A stretch of 64,000 bases of DNA from Apostichopus japonicus (taxonomy: Eukaryota > Echinodermata > Holothuroidea > Aspidochirotida > Stichopodidae), in contig NC_092578.1 in assembly GCF_037975245.1 (NCBI RefSeq), positions 9,404,359 through 9,468,358 of the forward strand. The letters are read 5' to 3'. The stretch's first letter is position 1; every line of letters begins with the position of its first letter. Shown here one piece after another: positions 1 through 10,700 of the stretch. The position numbers and the translations under genes are program-made. The notes under the pieces were generated by a model. It did not search any database. It was not told where the DNA came from and saw only the letters and a program-made list of their open reading frames with translations.

Positions 1-2069
1 CAACATTATGGCTATGTTTTGAAGTGAGTTTATTCACGAGAAATGTGAATTTTCAAATTCTGAACATATATGGGGCTTAAAACCTTGAAAAGTGGGGCTG
101 ACGGGTATTGTGGGCCGCGACGTAGAATCACCTACAAAAGCAAAGACCCACAGGAGATGCGATCAGGTCGAACATGATGTGTGCCGGGTTGACAATCTTC
201 CAAAAGGTTATGGATGGAAAAAAAACTATTAGGAAATACTTGGTTCTCAGGCAAAAAGTGTACATCTGGTTGGTCATTTCAAGCCCGAGAAGTGCCGTTT
301 CCGGTGATCTGGGGGGTTTCAAAACGAGAAATTTTCTTGTACGCTGCGCGCCAACCGATGGTGGCGCTCCGCTTAGATAGTAATTCGCGCCCCCCGGGTT
401 TGAAAATCCTGGATACGCGCCTGGGTATATTTACTGCTTTAGAATTAGTGCACCATGTTTAGTGAATTCACGCGCGTTATGTCAGGTACCATAACGTATT
501 TTAATCAAACAATATATCCACATAAACTTGCCACGTTATTGAAACATTACAATCATCCGTCATATTTGCAGGGATGTGCCCAGGATTTCCTGAGTGTCGC
601 GGGTATACTGATCGCCGTCCTGGGGGAAGGGTCTAAGGGGGAGGGGTGACATTTTTGAAGGTGCTCAGTTGCCAAATGCTGGTACTTGTGTAGCTTTTTA
701 AGCACATAGACACAAGTAATAGTTTTGCTAACAATTGACAATGTTTTAATTATTTTTGTGAAATATATTACGTACCTGGTAAAAGTTATTAGTTTGCTTC
801 AAGGAGATTTTACATGCAAGGGACCGATTGAGAGCCGTAAGTAATGTTTCTCGTATGCGTAACTGATGCATTATTAGTCTTTACGATTTTGGCATAGGCA
901 GCTGGGCCCAATTTATGTTGAATATATTGTTAGGAATGTCGGGATTTTAGATGAAAATAGTGCTGGGCGGGATTCACAATTTTTAAGACAGTGCTGGCCG
1001 TTAATTTTTAGTGCTGGGCGGGGCCGCCCAGTGCCGCCCAGCGTGGGCACATCCCTGTATTTGGCCAGATTTCTTTCTCCATTTTTACAAGAGAATACAA
1101 CCTGGGCCATCGACATAAAGGCCATCAGAGATGGCCCCAATTTATAAAATGCTTTGTTTGCTAAAACTGCATTCCATGATGTTTTGGTATAATCAGATAG
1201 AAACATGCTGTTAGTGCATGGCAATATAAAATGTAATTTGAAGTCTGAATATGCATGAGCGACCATTGCTACTGTGATCGTAAGGAAATTGTAGTACACT
1301 GACCAAATTAAATCACACTAACACAAATCAGGATAGCGCCACCAAAAACGCATTGGTTTTTTTTCTTGTTCTTCTTCTTCTTAGTGCAAATGTGAATAAG
1401 CCTTGGAGGACTTGTGTAGACATATCCATGGACACGTAGAGATTTTCATCAGGATTACTATGCCTATTAGTAACAGTGTATGGTAAAGGATAAAATGCAG
1501 CAAAGGATTACGAAATACATAAAAGAATAGAGGAACATCAAAACTGTCAACCTCATCAAAGCATCTATTTGCGTATATGGTCAACAATTTAATGAAAACT
1601 ACCACTAATTACTGGACTGATGAGTTTTCAAATGATCCAACTAATATACCCTCCTATAGATTTTTTACCAAGTGAACTATTTCTTATGAGGAATGTAAAG
1701 AAGTTATCAAGATTCGTCTCCCAGATATAGGCCTATACTTCATATTAATGCTATATGCTTTCCTGTTATAACAAAAAAAAATTATTGCAGAACTCCATGT
1801 TATTTGTTATAGAACTTTATCGTCGACAAAATGAACAATCTCATCTATGAAAAAAATGCTCTAAAGTTCCTATAAGCGTTTTTGTCAGGTGATTGCAGCA
1901 TCATCACATAAATCTCCTAGTGTCCGATATAACTATCAGGTATGTATTATTGTACATATATATTATTCAAAAGTTTTTTCGTATATTGACTACTGACCTA
2001 CATATAGAGTCAAGTTTGATCAATTATGACGTCATACAAAAACGATATCAATCAAAATAAATAAAATGT
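1..2069. other. non-coding flank, no gene seen
   Basis: I see no coding exon here. The open frames are short, start at random and resemble no family I know. A GC-rich stretch at about 935-1055 is related to one near 63720-63850 (listed separately). The rest is AT-rich unique-looking DNA. Confidence 0.5.
935..1055. repeat. GC-rich dispersed repeat, copy 1
   Basis: The stretch repeats the words GTGCTGGGCGG and GCCCAG and ends in a GGGCACATCCCTG-like string. A diverged copy in the same orientation lies at about 63760-63850, ending GAGCAAATCCCTG. The shared order of GGGC-rich words and the common ending suggest a dispersed repeat. I cannot assign a family. Confidence 0.4.
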
Positions 2070-2215
2070 ACATGTGTAAAAGTAATGGGCCTGACGTTTC
2101 GATCCTGATCTTCTTCAGCCTCTGAAGAAGATCCTTCTAGGATCAGACCCTCTAACTTTTACACAGGCTCTTTAGTGGATAAGCAGTTTGCTAACAGTTT
2201 TGTTTTATTTTAAAT
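2070..2215 (-). repeat. PLE-end hairpin module
   Basis: Two inverted copies of a GACGTTTCGATCC / CTGAAGAAGATCC motif face each other over a 3-bp spacer. They are followed by the tail TTTTACACAGGCTCTTTAGTGGATAAGCAGTTTGC. Related modules occur near 2525, 54785 and 56465. Two of those adjoin sequence that belongs to a Penelope-like element, so this is probably a PLE terminal region. On the minus strand the order CTGANGA, short stem, GAAAC, GTC resembles a minimal hammerhead ribozyme core. Confidence 0.55.
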
Positions 2216-2519
2216 ATGTACATGTTAGAAAGTGGAATAACTATAATTTACCAGGGAATTGAAAATATATATAACGTTATTACCACATGCAACTCAAGAA
2301 TCCCTGAACAAAAATATATAAACGTGCATTACTGCTCCCCCCCCCCCCCCACCAGTGTACTTTTTATGGAACGCCAACAAGTCATAAAAAGTGCATGGTA
2401 ATAATATAACAGTACTCGATGATTACGTTAATTTCTTACAATTGAAAAACGATTATATTAAATTATTTACGATAATTAAGATGGATTATACATATGCATA
2501 CGAAATTCAAATTCTTTGT

Positions 2520-2963
2520 TAGCTGTGTAAAAGTAAGTGGGCTTCGATCTTAGCAGGATCTTCTTCACTGGCTGAATGACAAGTAACAGTAACAGAAGGT
2601 ACAAATACACGCACAGAATACAGACAATGAGCAGGGTGAACACAAAAGAGATAGATGTAAGAGGATTAGTAGACGAGGGATGGAGAGAAGAAAAACCCCA
2701 ACAGGGGTAAGAGGAGAGCTGGTAGGAGATTAACTGTATAGGGACAAAGAGAGGAATAAGGGAAGATGGTAGGGCATACACTGCAGAAGGAAAAAAGACA
2801 GGAAAGTGTGGAGAAAAGAGGTGGAAGAGAGCTAGTAGAAGAGGGGTGACAGAAGGCAAACGAGGGGTGGAGGGGGGGGAGCAGAAGAAAAGTTAGTCAT
2901 GTCCTTCCTGAAAGTTAAGCCCATGCATGGGTTGAGCAGTTCAAGGCGTTGAATCCATGCGTA
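2520..2963 (-). mobile_element. Penelope-like element, 3' part (split half)
   Basis: This GA-rich segment matches 59818-60145 in order: AATGAGC, GAACACAAA, AGATAGATGTAAG, GGATTAGTAGAC, GGATGGAGAGAAGAA and then TTAGTCATGTCCTTCCTG. In the other copy the sequence runs on into CTCTCTCTGCTGATTCG. Here that continuation is found only at 14842, on the far side of the 11.9-kb CACTA element. The segment is therefore the downstream half of a PLE whose GIY-YIG coding remnant lies at 14900-15283. It holds no intact reading frame. Confidence 0.75.
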
Positions 2964-2994
2964 CACTGTTAAAAATTTCTGTAAATTTACAGTT
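2964..2994 (+). repeat. CACTA left terminal inverted repeat
   Basis: It starts CACTGTTAAAAA and goes on with TTTCTGTAAATTTACAG. The right end read inward gives CACTGTTAAAAAAAATTCTG and then TTAAAATACAG. Match is exact for 12 bases, then imperfect to about 31 bases. Confidence 0.8.
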
Positions 2995-3029
2995 AATTCC
3001 TGTCGATTTTTACAGAAAAAGCCGGTTTT

Positions 3030-3361
3030 CTATATTTACATGTAAACGTCTGTTATTTTAACAGACGTTTTCTGTACAGCAAGTGGTTTACACAAAATTG
3101 TAGTATTTTTCCCTCCAAAGAAAATTTACAGGAAAATCCTGTAAAATTTTCCAGAATATGTCAGTTTTTAATATTTACATGTAAAATTCTGTGATTTTTA
3201 CAGACGTTTTATGTTACAGCAAGTGGTTTACAAAAAATTGTAGTATTTTTCCCTCCAATGAAAATTTACAGGATAATTCTGTAAAATTTTCCAGAATATG
3301 TCAGTTACATGTAAACTTATGTGATTTTTACAGACGTTATATGTGTCATGTACTTTACAGA
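3030..3361. repeat. CACTA left subterminal array (~130-140 bp unit)
   Basis: About 2.4 copies of a unit beginning TTTACATGTAAA start near 3036, 3176 and 3305. Each holds TTTTACAG / CTGTAAAATTTTCC words, a GCAAGTGGTTTACA block and a TTTCCCTCCAA block. CACTA elements usually carry such arrays as transposase-accessory binding sites. A T-rich run (about 3367-3389) follows. Confidence 0.75.
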
Positions 3362-4114
3362 ATAAGTTTTTTTTTTTTTTTTTTTTTTTGCAATCTAATG
3401 CATGTAAATTGGAATTTGAAGAGTGTTATACGAAAATATACTTGAAGGTGGAACACGTTACCAATATACAATGGTATACAACAAAATCCATTGTGCAGTA
3501 ACATTACCGTTTGGCAAAGAAAAGAATGAAATCCAACCATGAAGCTATTACCGATAGCTCCATGATCCAACCCACAATTACCAGTTAACTTTGTCCCTAC
3601 AGTCGTTTTCTGCCTTAGTGTTACATTTGAGCAACAACCCCCAACCCCGTGAGGCTCATCAATGACCCTTAATTATCCAGCGAACGAAACCAATGTGAAA
3701 GGTAACTTTGAAGGGTCTGTAGGTCAAATATGTGAAATCTAACCATTTAGAGTTTTAGAAACGAATTATTTGTAAATGCCTAACGTGTTAACTAATGAAA
3801 ACATAATTTTACAATAGATGGTACTGTTCCAATTGGTTTACCGTTTGTTTAAGGAGTATACAACTTCCGAAATCCTATCAAAACAATAACTGCTGTGAGC
3901 TGCCAAGAATACAATGCCCAGCCTTCAAGATGTAGTCTAATTTATTGTTATTTTATGTTAACTTGTATTGTCAGTAAAACGTGAACCGATGACAATTCCG
4001 TGTGCTCAATGTACGATCACTGGGTCACACACATGCAGCTTTTTATAGCTAAATGGGTCACCGAACGTATCAAAATGTTGTTAAATATGTCTAGTACAGT
4101 AAATGTCATTTCAT

Positions 4115-5036
4115 TCATCTGAACCGCCCCCCCCCCCCTTCAACCCCTCCTCCCATTCGACCCAACCGGTCTAACTCGATGATTGGCGTCAACGTGTCTG
4201 TAACAGCTATGACGTCTCGCGCACAGGCGGGAATTCTTTTGATACATTCTGGGCGGCTGCCGTTGGCTTTCCCGGAAAACTTGGCTACAGTCCAGCATGC
4301 AGTCACATGACCCAAGTTGGCGCGCGATGTCAGAACGTCCAGTACATGCTGCGCTGTTCTGTACATTATGATTGATCGCATCTCGCATTAACGTACGTAT
4401 GAAGTGTATAGATTGCACAATACAATACTACAGCGCTTCAAAGTACGTCTACACGAGAGGAAAACAACTGCCGTTGCTGTCCAGTAGGCTACGCACATTT
4501 CCACACCAGAACAGGACTTCATTGAGTACTTCGTCAGACGTGAGTGGTAAATTCATTTTAACCATATGCCACATTTGCATTATCATAATCAACAAAACAA
4601 CTTTGAAAGCCTGTCATAACAAAAAGTTAGTTTATATTTTAGTTCTTACCGTAGGGCCTAGCCTAGTACTACCGTTAGTTTGCCTATATAACGTAGACCA
4701 GACGAACGATAATTAAGAGTTAGACTATCACTATAGTAACACTGGCGCTGTATTAGACTACCTATCGTCACCCTACCGTGCATTTTGATATGTGCGTGTG
4801 AAGCTTAGCCTTGCTTCATGTTGTTTAGGTTAATATGATTTAAGGGTGGGTACATTGTAACTTGTAAGTTAATTGGTGCTGGTAGCCTGCATACATGGAT
4901 GATATTGGCTCTCATCTGGCATGTAATATGCAGTCTTTAGATTAGCCAAGGTTAATTAGACTTTTAGAACATGGCTGAATTTGAAAAGGCATAATTCATG
5001 TCTCTTTCAAATTATCAATAGTGAAGCAGGGCAGAA
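4115..5036 (+). promoter_or_regulatory. putative promoter / 5' UTR of the transposase gene
   Basis: A locally GC-richer block (about 4120-4400) with several CG dinucleotides precedes the transposase. A good splice donor, GAC|GTGAGT, sits at 4540, and an acceptor ending CAATAG at 5021 lies 15 bases before the ATG at 5037. This fits a short non-coding first exon spliced onto the coding exon. No TATA box is obvious. The intron is an inference from splice-site strings. Confidence 0.35.
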
Positions 5037-7770
5037 ATGTACACCTGTAAAATATGCAATACACTAACAGCTACTATCCGTGGCTATGTTGATCATGTGA
5101 GTTCCCATAGGAATATACCTCGAGTGAGATTTCCATGTTGTTTTGTTAATTGTGGCTATACCCTATCAACTTTTGCTGCAATGAAGATTCATGTGACTAG
5201 GCATCACCGCCATATTCAAAAGCAACAGCAGTTGCAGCAAAACTTCAGTCAGTTAACCTGTCATTGATTTGTATGTATGAAATCTGTCAAAAAGAACTCA
5301 CAGATCTGTCCTCATATTTGGCACACTTAAAAGCACATATTAGAAAAGGACAAGTTGTATCTTGTCCATATAAGAAGTGCAAAAGAGATTTTTCAAAAAC
5401 CAGTTCATTTACAGCACATTTGTCACGTCACAGAAACTGGTGAGCTGTAAACATTTTGGATAAATACAAACTTTCTACTCGTGATCATTGCTCTTTGGAT
5501 CAAGATATACCTCTAGACACTAACTGCTTTGATGTGTCTACCGAGACTGATAGATTTGTCATTGAAAATGACATAAGCTGTGATTTCGAAAACAGTAACA
5601 ATTGCCAAGGTAGGGTGCAAGAAACAGGTCAGTCTAGGCTTCAATTTCAACAAAATTTTGCCTTCTTTCTTCTGAAACTTCAGGCAAAACAACTTGTTCC
5701 ATCACAAACAATTCAAATGATTGTTGAGGAGCTTCAAACTATTCACAGTTTATGTCAACAAGATCAGGTTTTGAAAATTACTCAAAAATTGAGAGATGAG
5801 GGTTTAGCAGAAGAACGTATCAAATGTGTAGCCGATTATATGAATGAGATAGATGCATGGATTGCTATAGTTGTAAAGGAAAACTCAGGCGCAGCACTGT
5901 AGAAAAGAGTAATTTACTATAAATCAGCATTCAAGTTTGTTGCTCCAATTGCAATATCACTAGGGAGAGATTCAGCACAAAAAATGCAATACTATCATTA
6001 CATTCCAATCAAGGAGAGCATTCAATTGCTCCTTTCGGATGATTTTGTGTTGGGACAATGTCAAAGTAGGCACCAAAGTGAAGACTCATCTGTTCTTACT
6101 GACATAGTGGATGATACAGTTTTTAAAAAAAATAGTTTGTTTCAAAGTTGTGAAAGATCTTTGTCCATCATTCTCTATGAAGACTCATTTGAAATTGTAA
6201 ACCCACTTGGGTCGGCAAGAATAAAACACAAAATACTAGCAATGTACTTTACACTTGGAAACACCCAACCTGAGTACAGATCTGTTGTTGATGCAATGCA
6301 GCTTATGTTTTTTTGTAAAGAAGTTGATTTTAAGGTCTTTGGGCAGCAGAAGGTTTTTGAGAGAGTGATAAATGATTTGAAAACATTAGAGTAAGTTGGA
6401 ATAGAAACAAGTGACGGGGTGGTCTGGAAAGGTGCGCTGTCTTGTATATTAGGGGATAATTTAGGTTCCCATTGTATTGGGGTTTCATTGAGAGTTTTTC
6501 AGGAACTAACATGTGCCGCTACTGTTTAATAACTTCACATGACTTTAAATGTAACGCACCATATGCTGTTGGGAAGCCTAGAACCAAGGAGGAGTATGAT
6601 TCTTGCATTGCACACCTTGAAGATCATGAAGAAAATCATCATCAAGGAATTAAATTTAATTCATGTTTTAATTCTTTGAGGTATTTTCATGTGTGTGCAC
6701 CTGGTTTGCCACCATGCCTGGGGCACGACTTGTTTGAAGGAGTTGTTGATTACAATGTAGCCATGTTTATTCAATACTGGATTAAACAAAAACATTGGTT
6801 CACATATGCAGATTTGAATATAATGTTGGTACAGTTTAAATTTCAAGGACGCGATGGTACAGTTTAAATTTCAAGGACGCGATGCAAACAATAAACCTGC
6901 ATTTGTAAATTTATCAGGTAACCGCTTAGGTGGTCAAGCCGTTGAAAACTGGAACCTTTTGAGACTTCTTCCAATTATTTTGAGTGCATATGTTAAAGAT
7001 CATAATGACCTTGTATGGAGACTCTTTCTTCTTTTACGAGAAGTTGTTGAGTATGTGTGTTCTCCAAAGATTTCACATGAGCAACTTGCATATTTAAGGG
7101 TGATAATGGAGGAATACTTGACTGAGAGAAAACAACTCTTTGCTGATACTCCCTTCAGACCAAAACATCATTTCCTGAGCCACTATCCAGATTTAATTAT
7201 TAAGTTTGGACCATTAATGAGAGTGTGGACTCTATGCTTCGAAAGTAAGCACTCCTATTTCAAACGTTGTGCCAGATCTGCACAAAATTTCATCAATGTT
7301 ACACAGTCTTTAGCAAATCAACACCAGTACTTTCAAGCTTATAACAGCTCAGGGAAAATATATCCTGATAGATTGGTTATTGAAAATGCCACATCCCTCA
7401 ATATAGAATGCTTCATGCCTGAAATAAAGCATGCTTTGCAGGCAGCAAATGCAAAGTTTGATGATTCTGTTATCAGTGACAGAGTTAAGATGTTTGGCAC
7501 TTCTTACCAGAAGGGTTTCTTTGTAATATGTCAGTGTTCTGATACATGCTTTTCAAGTCTTAAATTGGGTTGCATTTTGTTTGTAGTTGTTGAAAGCCAA
7601 AAAGAACTATGTTTGAGTGCAAGCTCAATTATGGAACAACTAGGAGTATATAATGGGCCTTACAAAGAAACTTATAGTAAGCAAATGTGGCATATGAATT
7701 ATTCTGAATTGAGAAGGAACTAAAACCTTCACTTCCATTACTCAGGTCTGAGGTTCTCTTGTTAAAATGA
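5037..7770 (+). pseudogene. C2H2 zinc-finger / TNP2-like CACTA transposase, broken
   Basis: This intronless gene should excise and reinsert the element. The N-terminus has four C2H2 fingers: C-x2-C and C-x4-C types in 5037-5240, then C-x4-C...H-x3-H twice in about 5275-5440. A helical linker follows (5456-5900). The core keeps likely DDE residues: Asp in YEDSFEIVNPLGS (codon 6182), Asp in GDNLGSH (6455) and Glu in GHDLFEGV (6736). The C-x2-C pair after GDNLGSH (6514-6525) fits the cysteine insert of CMC-group transposases. In-frame stops lie at 5441 (TGA), 5900 (TAG) and 6392 (TAA). The frame shifts near 5262, 6478, 6857 and 7705. The shift at 6857 comes from a 28-bp tandem duplication. The last frame ends in TGA at 7768-7770, overlapping the ATG of the next gene. 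Domain identity comes from motif recognition, not a search. Confidence 0.85.
6829..6884 (+). repeat. 28-bp perfect tandem duplication in the transposase
   Basis: The 28 bases at 6829-6856 are repeated exactly at 6857-6884. Because 28 is not a multiple of three, the second copy shifts the frame. The residues VQFKFQGRD are read at the end of one frame and again at the start of the next. The exact identity suggests a recent event. Confidence 0.97.
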
Positions 7771-10700
7771 GCGTGTCAGAACAATCAGATGATACAATTT
7801 GTCTTGAAGATTTTGCTTTATCCATAATGCAGCATCTTCCTTCACTGCCACTTGAAATGGTGGACAAAGTAGTTGAACAGCTCCTGGCTGCTGGTGTGGA
7901 AAGTGTGTGCGATCTCAAGCTGATCACTGATGAGGACCTTTCCAGTGTACTGAAGCCAATACAGAGGAGAAAGCTGTTAATAGCATGGGCAAACAAGGCA
8001 GGTAAGCAGAAATATAATTGCACTTTCTAAATATGATTATCCTCCTTTTTTTGAGGAATGGAGAGGTGAAAGGGGAGGTTAAGAAGTAAGTTACAAGAGG
8101 AGATGGAAACATTTCTAAATAGTAAGTACATGTGATACACAGAAGTTTCTCTTATTGTCTAAGACAGTTGCTGGTACCACAAATTGAATAAGGAAACTGG
8201 TCTCATAGTACATCATTAGCATTTTTGTAATTCTCTAAAGAAAATTTTCTGGGTTAATTATTAGTATTATACATTAGATTTGAACTTTTTTTTAAGCAGT
8301 TTTCAAGTAGTGAGCAAATAGAAAACACCAGGTCAAACTAATGAAATGATACACCACATACCCAAACTAAAATATTTATCAACAAGAAAAGAGGAAACCC
8401 TTCTTTTCAATTCAAATTAAACATAGAACGTACGTTCTATGTTGTTTGTAGAGTATGATGAAGTTCATATGAGAGTATGACAAGGCTAAAGGTCACCTTG
8501 AAAAACAACCACTATGGGTTAGTATGGGGTACAGTACCTCTACTCTGGGATCATACTTGGCCCCCACTTTGGGGTCCAAATAAGCGGGCACTACGCAAAC
8601 GTCTGCAGTGACCAAATATCGCCATGGACTCAACAATTTGATATGTATGAGTGTTACTTTGCCCCAAAAACACTTGTATACCAATAATCAACAAAAATTG
8701 CCCCAATAATTTCACACTTTGGCTATACTGATTGAAAGATGCAGGGAACTGTGGCAATGGCTTGCTTTCCATACAGTATAAGAATACACCTCAACAACTT
8801 AACAAACTATGAAGCACGCCTTGTCCGATGCTTATGCACAAGGTCCATATGGCATACGGTACGGTGTGTACATGTGTACAAAGCCATTGCCTACGTCAAC
8901 AAACAAGCAGCGACTTAACCGAAACAGACCTGTCAGAGAATGCCCCTGTTGCCAATTGAAGATATGCTTGATTCGATAGATTGAGAGCTTGAGTGCTGCC
9001 CCTGTTTATTGTGTATATTATGTTATTTTATTGTGTTTATTGTGTTCTTTGAGTGTCCAAAAAACTAGTACCTTAATGCAATATATGTCTGTTATCAGGA
9101 AATAATTTATCAAGGTTGTTTATTCATTTCATATCATCTACTTTCATTGATGTGACATATTTTCATTCTTAAAGAAAAGTTGCTTGGATCAGCATCTTCA
9201 CAATCATCTGAACCCGACTCTGTGGCCAGTTCACCAGGATGCAGCTGGGTGCCCAGTTCAGCAGGATCAAGTCCAGCAGTGGTAATTGCAGATTGGGCAG
9301 AGTCATTTAAAGTTGATTGGGATAAAATGCCTAAAAGCCTCACAAAATCACTCCAGAAGAAACAGAGACCCACTCCCAAAGATCGGCGTGAAATGATCAG
9401 AATATTATGCAATGACATATATAATGAAAGTTGAGTCAAGTCCAGGACGAAAGCACCTTTCTATTATTGCACAGAAGATCGTTCGTGAGTTTCCAGAACC
9501 CTTTAAAGATGACATTGAAGGACTTGTTGTTGGTAGTGGATATGCATCCCTTCTTACACAGTTGGAAAACCGTATGAGCAATCTCAATAGAGGCAAATTT
9601 CACCTAAATGTTGGTTACCCCCTGTTTGTAGAGGGTGAACAGAATGAAGCACTAACAAAGAAGCGTAAACTCAGCACCTCACGCAGAGAAAAAAGACAGA
9701 TGACTTAAAGGTGATGCATGAACTTAACATATGGGATGACAATGAGTTTGTTTTCCTCATGAAAAATGTATTTCCAACCATCCGTGCCAAGATAAACAGT
9801 CAGCAAGTTCCTGTATGTGCTCTCCTTGATGAATATCCTTTCTTGTTTGAGGAGGTTGGGATGATGGGACATTTTGAAGATTTAGTGGGCATCAAACTGA
9901 AATCAGTTGAATTCAGAAGTTTCTGCAAGTGTCAGCAAAGAAGAAGAAGGAGGTGCAAAATATAATAGCTGATGTGGAGAGTGCTAAGAAGGAAAGTGGT
10001 GATCATTCCCCTGATGTTCCAGGACTTATTCTCCTCCTCCTCTGCAATCACCTTGGAGATAAATGGGATGATCTTTTCTACCTTGCAAAGGTAAGAAGAA
10101 GCTACCTTTATAAATCATTAAGCTTGTGAACTAGCACTATTTGTGAACTAGCACTATCAGAATAGCACTATTTGTCTGTGTTTTTCTCTGGTTTGTCGTT
10201 CTTACACTTACAGTTATGTAGATGTATTGGTCAAGTTGATTGACTTTATAACGATTTTCCTCTGCGATGTTCACTGTTTGTAGGTCAGCTGTAATTGTTG
10301 TGTATTGGGACTCTGAAGTCCAAAGTTCAGTACATCATATGCCATCAGTTGATTAAGATCTTCCCCATTGTCATCATTTTGATTTCAGGGATGCATATTG
10401 TCCCTCAGTTTCATTTATTTTATGTTATGCTTTGGAAGATACTACTGTTTTCCCAGATGGCATCTTGAATGTTTTGTCCCACATAATAAGATAAGTATTC
10501 CAAACAATTTTAATGTTCCTACATTTACATTATGTTCAGGAAACCAGTACTGTGCAGAATATTACTAAGGATCTGAAGTCAACATTCCCATGCATCATTA
10601 TTCAAGGTGAGAAGCATTTGGAGGATTTTGCTCTAATATGCATTTCCTCCAGTACATATACACTGCTCTTTTCCCCTTTTTGGTTTGGATGATAGTTGTA

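Noticed and set aside
4115-4418. Two overlapping minus-strand frames near 4.2 kb
   Set aside because: They lie in the GC-richer putative promoter of the transposase; no family resemblance.
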